NCBI GenBank assembly: GCA_029783825.1
Contig: JAREIK010001332.1
Location: 4,297,242-4,361,241, forward strand
DNA: 64,000 bases
Direction: 5' to 3'
Source of the DNA: Sapria himalayana
Taxonomy: Eukaryota; Streptophyta; Magnoliopsida; Malpighiales; Rafflesiaceae
Positions within the stretch are counted from its first letter, which is position 1; each line of letters opens with the position of its first letter. A program made the position numbers and the translations under genes. A model generated the notes under the pieces. The model did not search any database. It was not told where the DNA came from and was given only the letters and a program-made list of their open reading frames with translations. This document shows, piece by piece, positions 59,050 through 64,000 of the stretch.

Positions 59050-60010
59050 TAATTAATTTTAATATTTCATCAATTGAAATGAGAGCTCATGAGATGTTGA
59101 TGCTTCTTCATTGACAAGTGCTTTAGTGTTACAATAGGCTAATGTAATTTTCAGGTATTTAATTTCTTACTTAATGAAATGGTACTTCAAGGAAATATGA
59201 TTCGTTTGGATGTGAATAATGTCATAGTAGGTTGTTTCTTAGATGCTCATAAGACTATAATAGTGCCAAGGTAGAAAATATATCCAGATGTGATTTTATT
59301 ATCATTTGAACATCCTCTCTAATCATTATCATAGAAATCAAACAATTTTATGTCTATTATTTTAAAATATCTAAAACTAAGATACATAGTTCATTTAAGA
59401 TATCTTAAAATATCTTTGACAGGTCCAAGATGGAAATGAGATGGAGAATATATTAACCAAGATGGAAATGAGATGGAGAATATATTAACCAAGATAAGAT
59501 ATTTATAGAATAAATAATATGAGGTCTGGTTGATGAGGCATACAAAAAACTCTCAATTAGACTTCTATATAAGCTCTCTTTAATCTATTTATCATTAATA
59601 GATCTTAGTTTATTATTGGTTATTAATGGAATGAATACTAATTTACAAGTATCAATTCTAAATTTTTTTTAGTATGGTTTTAATGTAATTTACAAGTATC
59701 CATAAGTATCTTGTATTATATATCCATTCCAAGGAAATGATTGAAAAGTCCCAAGTCGGATAATTTATACTTTTCCATCGTGTCGATTTTAAATCTTTCA
59801 ATCTAAGTTTTTGTCATTAATTAAAAAAATTATGTTGTCCACATATATACTCACAATTAAAATGTCAATAATATTTTTCAATAAGTATAATATTGGGTTA
59901 CTCAAGCTTTTGATGAACCTATGATTCAACTAATATGAGTCAATATGTATATACCAAACCAATGGTGCTTACTTAAGTCTATGCAAGAATTTTATTTAAT
60001 CTATATACAC
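59050..60010 (-). pseudogene. Copia D reverse transcriptase and RNase H relic
   Basis: The minus-strand reading includes IKFLHRLK-APLVWYIHIDSY (near 60,000-59,940; family 'LNKALYGLKQAPRAWY-RIDSY'), then ILIVSIYVDNIIF (about 59,860-59,825), where the YVDD box has become YVDN. YRSLIESFLYASSTRPHII follows (about 59,573-59,517), then a gap. DDNKITSGYIFYLG and ASKKQPT (about 59,310-59,235) are the RNase H core. A 32-bp tandem duplication at 59,425-59,488 interrupts the domain. Confidence 0.85.
59425..59488. repeat. Perfect 32-bp tandem duplication
   Basis: Two identical 32-bp units beginning CCAAGATGGAAATGAGATGG start at 59,425 and 59,457. They lie inside the RNase H relic of copia D and shift its frame. 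Perfect identity implies a recent duplication. Confidence 0.9.
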
Positions 60011-60989
60011 ATGATTCAAACCTTTTACTAATAAATTAGGGGATTAATTCACTTGGACTTCTTTTTTTAGATTTCCATTAAGAAAAATATTTCCATTCAG
60101 GCTAGGTTATTTTCGGCCTTACTATTTCCATTCAAGTTACTAGTATAAATATTTCTGAATAATCTTTAGAAATCAATCTTACTTGAAGAATGATTTGCTA
60201 CTACTAGTCAGACTTTATATCTAATTCATATAGTGGCCAACCACATTATTCAACCTAAACTACTACTAGCCCGACTATTTCCATTCAGGCTACAACTAGA
60301 AATATTTCTGAATAATCAATTCCAAATTATTATGTGTATCTTTTACAAACCAATCTTGCTTTGGAAAATGATTTGTAACTACTAGTCAGTGTTCAATTTG
60401 ACTAATCGTCTGACACTAATGACATTCTTGTTATTGGATGGTTGTACCAATGTTCATGTATTTTTATTAACCATGGAGTTAAATTCTCTTTCCATAACTA
60501 ATATCCAGTAATGTTGTTGTACAACCTCCTCAATGTTTTGAGGCTCTATAATAGTGAAGTTACATCATTCATAAATATCTTCTAATAATCTATACTTGAT
60601 TGGCATAGAAGGTGAAATTGAGGAGTGAGTTTTAGAAGAAGAAGTGGATGTGAAATAAAACACAGAAGTTTCATTTTCTAACCTTGAATGTTTATCTAAC
60701 TTTGAGTTTGTTTCATAGATCCGTTTTCAATTTGATTGTATTCCTCCAACTCGAGGAGAGTTTTTCAAGGTTGATTTAATTATTTCTTGTCATCATCTTT
60801 ATATTACAATACATTTCTACTAATATGAAATGTATAGTTATCCAAGGTATACAATATATAACATTTAGAGTTTAGACTATATTATAATAGGATGGATCTC
60901 TGACTAGTAGAATCTAGTTTTTTTTTCTATTCTATTTTGGTACATGGAAGTAACAAAGACTACTAAACACTCATAAGGATCTCATATTT

Positions 60990-61460
60990 CTAGACACGTG
61001 TAGGACATATAGGGACATCATGGCTTTTTTCTATTCTATTTTTTTCAGTCAAAGCTTGAAAAATGATATCATATTTTAAGCCAGATGTTGGAAATATATT
61101 GAGTAAAGAAACATCAATATTCACAACTTCTGCCCAAAAATATTTGGGCAGCTTTTTTTCACTCAACATGGTCCTTACCATTTCAACCACAATTAAATTT
61201 TTCCTTTCAACAATACCATTATATTGAGGTGTGTATGAGATAATCAACTATCTAGATATGCCTTTACTATCATAGTAATTAATAAATTCCTTAGAGAGAA
61301 ATTTATTTCCCTTATCACTTCTAATATTTTTCTATTTTATTTCATATTATCTTTCAACTATATTCTAGAATTTTACAAAATCAAATTAAAAGCTTGATAT
61401 TTTTATTGTAGAAAGTAAATACACATCATCCTTGTGTAATTATCTACAAGCACCATGAAA
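60990..61460 (-). pseudogene. Copia D integrase relic
   Basis: An 85-codon open frame (61,247-60,990) starts MIISYTPQYNGIVERKNLIV and continues EMVRTMLSEKKLPKYFWAEV. This is nearly a textbook integrase core ('YTPQQNGVVERKNRT--EM-RTML--K-LPK-FWAEA'). The upstream part to 61,460 is broken by stops and contains KFLSKEF-type sequence. The catalytic Glu lies in the VERKN block; the Asp residues upstream could not be placed. Confidence 0.88.
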
Positions 61461-61462
61461 TA

Positions 61463-61807
61463 TCAATTACTTGCAAGAGATAAAGTTGACATTGGTCTAC
61501 ATATATCAATATATACCAAGTGAAGATGATGTGATGATATCCATGCAACATTCTTAGGAACGGGTTGCTTAGAATGTTTATCCATATAACAGCTATCATA
61601 AATAGACATTGGAATTTTAAACTTATAAAGTAGACCATTTACCATATTATTGTGAGCAAGAAATTGTAAACTCTTATGGTTCATTTGTCCCAATCTCTTG
61701 TGCCAAATATTGGAAAGTCGTGACACTTGCATTTTTAATGTAGTGTGAGGACCATGCGAAATATTAAAAGAAAAGTTCCTATTTTGAATCATTTTGATTT
61801 TTTTCAC
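61463..61807 (-). pseudogene. Copia D GAG-pre-integrase domain (114 codons open)
   Basis: The frame reads NIWHKRLGQMNHKSLQFLAH and continues GLLYKFKIPMSIYDSCYMD and KHSKQPVPKNVAWISSHHLH. It corresponds to 'LWH-R-GH-N---L--L---MV-GLP-I', '--C-GC--GK--R-PFPK' and 'R----LELVHSD-CGPM'. The zinc-binding Cys/His pattern is partly lost. The frame ends at a stop just before the integrase core. Confidence 0.88.
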
Positions 61808-62127
61808 AGAGTATCTCTAGAATTCTTATCAAATATGATACACTGGGTTCATTCAAAAAAATGTATGAACTATGTATCCTTTCTAGATTAACTAGCCTAC
61901 ACTTAACAAGTTGTGATCTAGGGCAGGAATGAAAAGTACATCTTCAATAATTGTTCTTTTTAGGAGTAATTTTTTTGACTCTTCCATTCTCATCTACATA
62001 AATAAGGTCACAATTTTCTATCTTTACTTGTGAATTTAAAGATGATTGTAAATTCAAAATTAAACAAATATTTCTAGACACAAGGTTTGAACAACAACTA
62101 TCTAGAAATCATATATTAGTTAATTAA

Positions 62128-64000
62128 CACTACAAGATTCTGGCGATTTAGTAATGGATTTTTCATCACTAAATTTAAATATCCGTCGCTAAATACATTA
62201 GCGACATTAAAATAGTGATGGAATGCAACACTCCCATCGCTAAGATAGCGATGGAAAAATTGAATCCCGTCGCTAAACTTGGCAACGGATTACAAAATTT
62301 CATCACTATTTTAGCGACGAATTGTTGCATTTCGTCGGCAATTTAATTTTTTGTTCATTTTTTGAGTCATTTTAGTGACAAAAATTTCTGTCGCTAAAAT
62401 TTAATTTTCGTCGCTAAAATCTATTTTTATTTAAATTTTTTTTATATTAATTTAAAAATTACTGCAATATATTTAATTTTTAAATGATTAAAAACCATAA
62501 TAATAAAAAGCACACATTTATTGAAAACAAAAATATTAATTTAGTACATTCTTGAAAATATTAGCAATACACATAACTTACATTAATTATGTTGCAACAA
62601 TTTTGAAAAACTCTTAACACAATAACTAGTTCATACCATCGTCTAAAAAAAACTAGCTCATAATCTAAAGATCATGATCATAACTTGGAAATGGTTATGT
62701 GGGTGTAGAAGATGGATTGGTAGGATCTGGATGTCGGGAATTGGATTGAGACTGTGCATTAAACATACGTTCAAAGTGATCCATATTTTGTTGAAATTAT
62801 TGTTTTAATTGCTCTATATACAATCTCACATCTTCATTCATTTTGAGTTGAAGTTCTTGCAGTTCTACTCTCACCCTCTGCCCTACCACTTCATTCACAC
62901 ATTGTGTGAAATGTTCATCATATGTAAAATCATAGCGGTAAGTGGTAGAGGAACTGCAGAAAGTCTTGGGGTAAAATGCAGAAATTTGAGAGCCATGGCC
63001 ATACACTCACCTCTTTTTCTCACCTCCAACTGCTTGTAGATATAACTGGCTCATGTTAACCTCCATTGAATCCTCCTCAGATTGAGAAGCAAAGGCTACC
63101 ATGGTTTCCACATCATCCTATATTTAATTCATTATAAATTTTATAATTATTTAAGAATAATTGTAGAGTTATTTTAATAAAGCAAAATTGAAATCTTTCA
63201 TTGATGCCCTTAGATCTTTTCTCAACGAAAGCACCATCTTTTTTGGTGTGTGTCTTCTTGAACACTTCAAATGGCATGGGAGGGATTTCAATTCCTTTTT
63301 ATACAAAAATTAATTATCAGATTGATTAGTTCGAATAAGATGAAGAGGAAAGGTTATTTAAAAAAATATTCTTAAAGTTTTTTACCAAATCAATACAATG
63401 TTGAATTGTGGATCTAGAGCCACATGTATGCATGGAAAGATCGGTGCCAGGTCCTCCCTTTTCTATACAGTGATTTTTAACAGCTTGTTCCCGTTTTTTT
63501 TATATTCAAAAGTATTCCAATGTTGCTGCCAGCTTTCCCATACATCTTCTGGTATATTATCTTCCTTTTTCCCTTTGATTCGCATCTTGTACAACCAATC
63601 CCCATATCGCTTTCCTACCACCATATAAAACATTCTTTTGACTAATGCATCATTTCAATCATCCTAGTTACATGCTTTCTGAAATATATATATATATATA
63701 TATATATTTCAACAAATAAAAAAGCATAACCAGATACAATACTAGTAGCACGATGTAATTTTGAAATAACACAATATTAAAAAGTTTGAATGATCTTAAT
63801 CAATCCTTTCTTTTGTATGCAGCACATGAAAAAATGATAAGGGGCTTAAAATATTGAAATATAAAGATGTAGTTACTCTTTTTGCTATTGAAATCATTTT
63901 CTCTCTAATCTTAGACCAATAGATCAAAAAACAATCCAATATTTTAACTTTATAAGCAATAATATCATCATGTATCATAACTTTCAAAGGGAGCGTTAAA
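62128..64000 (-). mobile_element. End of a third CACTA element (continues past the window)
   Basis: CACTACAAGATTCTGGCG at 62,128 is a CACTA terminus. From 62,140 to 62,420 there is a dense subterminal array of CCGTCGCTAAA / TTTAGCGACGAA motifs in both orientations. Beyond it, on the minus strand, lies a Transposase_24-like gene. That gene runs toward the 62,128 end, so this is the 3' end of a minus-oriented element whose remainder lies beyond 64,000. Confidence 0.88.
62797..63990 (-). pseudogene. Transposase_24-like protein of CACTA element 3 (probably spliced, partial)
   Basis: Minus-strand blocks from right to left: an open frame 63,987-63,796 (IREKMISIAKRVTTSLYFNI), then GKRYGDWLYKMRIKGKK, EDNIPEDVWESWQQHW and NTFEYKKN near 63,620-63,500. 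Next is a GGPGT-type glycine block with HTCGSRSTIQH, reached by a frameshift (about 63,450-63,400), then PPMPFEVFKKTHTKKDGAF near 63,280-63,225. The last exon (63,006-62,797) contains DEHFTQCVNEVVGQRVRVEL. These follow the Transposase_24 family closely. AT-rich gaps look like introns. It is less decayed than the copies at 16 and 24 kb, but the frameshift argues against an intact protein. Confidence 0.78.

Larger units (their letters stand above)
59040..62127 (-). mobile_element. Ty1/copia element D, truncated
   Basis: Minus-strand order from right to left: protease and pre-integrase region (about 62.1-61.46 kb), integrase (61.46-60.96 kb), linker, RT (about 60.0-59.8 kb) and RNase H (about 59.7-59.05 kb). 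Gag and LTRs were not found; the CACTA end at 62,128 abuts the 5' side. The integrase and pre-integrase keep 85- and 114-codon open frames, so this copy is somewhat less decayed than A-C. Confidence 0.85.

Overview
The window looks like nuclear DNA from a flowering plant. It is very AT-rich and almost entirely decayed transposable elements of plant type: Ty1/copia, Athila-like Ty3/gypsy, an L1-type LINE with a DUF4283 ORF1, an RTE-clade LINE relic, CACTA (En/Spm), hAT, Harbinger-like MITEs and a MULE-like element. I saw no intact protein-coding host gene, and I cannot name the species. The one clearly functional host locus I recognise is a MIR172 microRNA gene on the minus strand near 57.34-57.49 kb.

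Layout. 0-16 kb: two related LTR-like copies (1.43-2.08 and 15.44-16.07 kb) bracket AT-rich sequence, a minus-strand gag-like coiled-coil region (13.9-15.0 kb) and later insertions: two hAT elements (4.89 and 13.50 kb), a MITE (5.93 kb) and a long degenerate LINE (about 7.0-13.45 kb). 16-26 kb: a 5'-deleted CACTA (16.07-17.48 kb) lies next to a complete but degenerate CACTA (17.72-26.01 kb, TNP2, DUF4216 and Transposase_24 relics). A large palindromic AT/GT tract follows (26.0-26.7 kb). 26.7-31 kb: mostly unassigned, with an RTE LINE relic on the minus strand (28.3-29.0 kb). 31-44 kb: a plus-strand copia element (A) is interrupted first by a minus-oriented LTR fragment (about 34.03-34.73 kb) and then by an Athila-like element (about 35.36-42.86 kb). 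43.9-54 kb: two related copia elements, B (minus) and C (plus), lie head to head, and B carries a third hAT copy. 54-55.6 kb: a GAGCTC-rich GC island and two adjacent MITEs. 55.6-58.4 kb: transposon-poor DNA holding MIR172. 58.4-62.1 kb: a MULE-like element with long terminal inverted repeats, then a minus-strand copia (D). 62.13 kb to the end: one end of a third, less decayed CACTA element.

How it works together. MIR172 would produce a 21-nt microRNA identical to the canonical plant family, which represses AP2-type floral and phase-change regulators. Its hairpin has the expected miRNA/miRNA* pairing with 2-nt 3' overhangs. Its upstream side has only about 0.5 kb of unique DNA before transposons begin. 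The other coding relics are autonomous-element genes full of stop codons and frameshifts. Their nesting gives a relative insertion order, and the three hAT copies keep recognisable 8-bp target duplications, so they are among the younger events. Coordinates of LTR and LINE boundaries are approximate because they were judged by eye.
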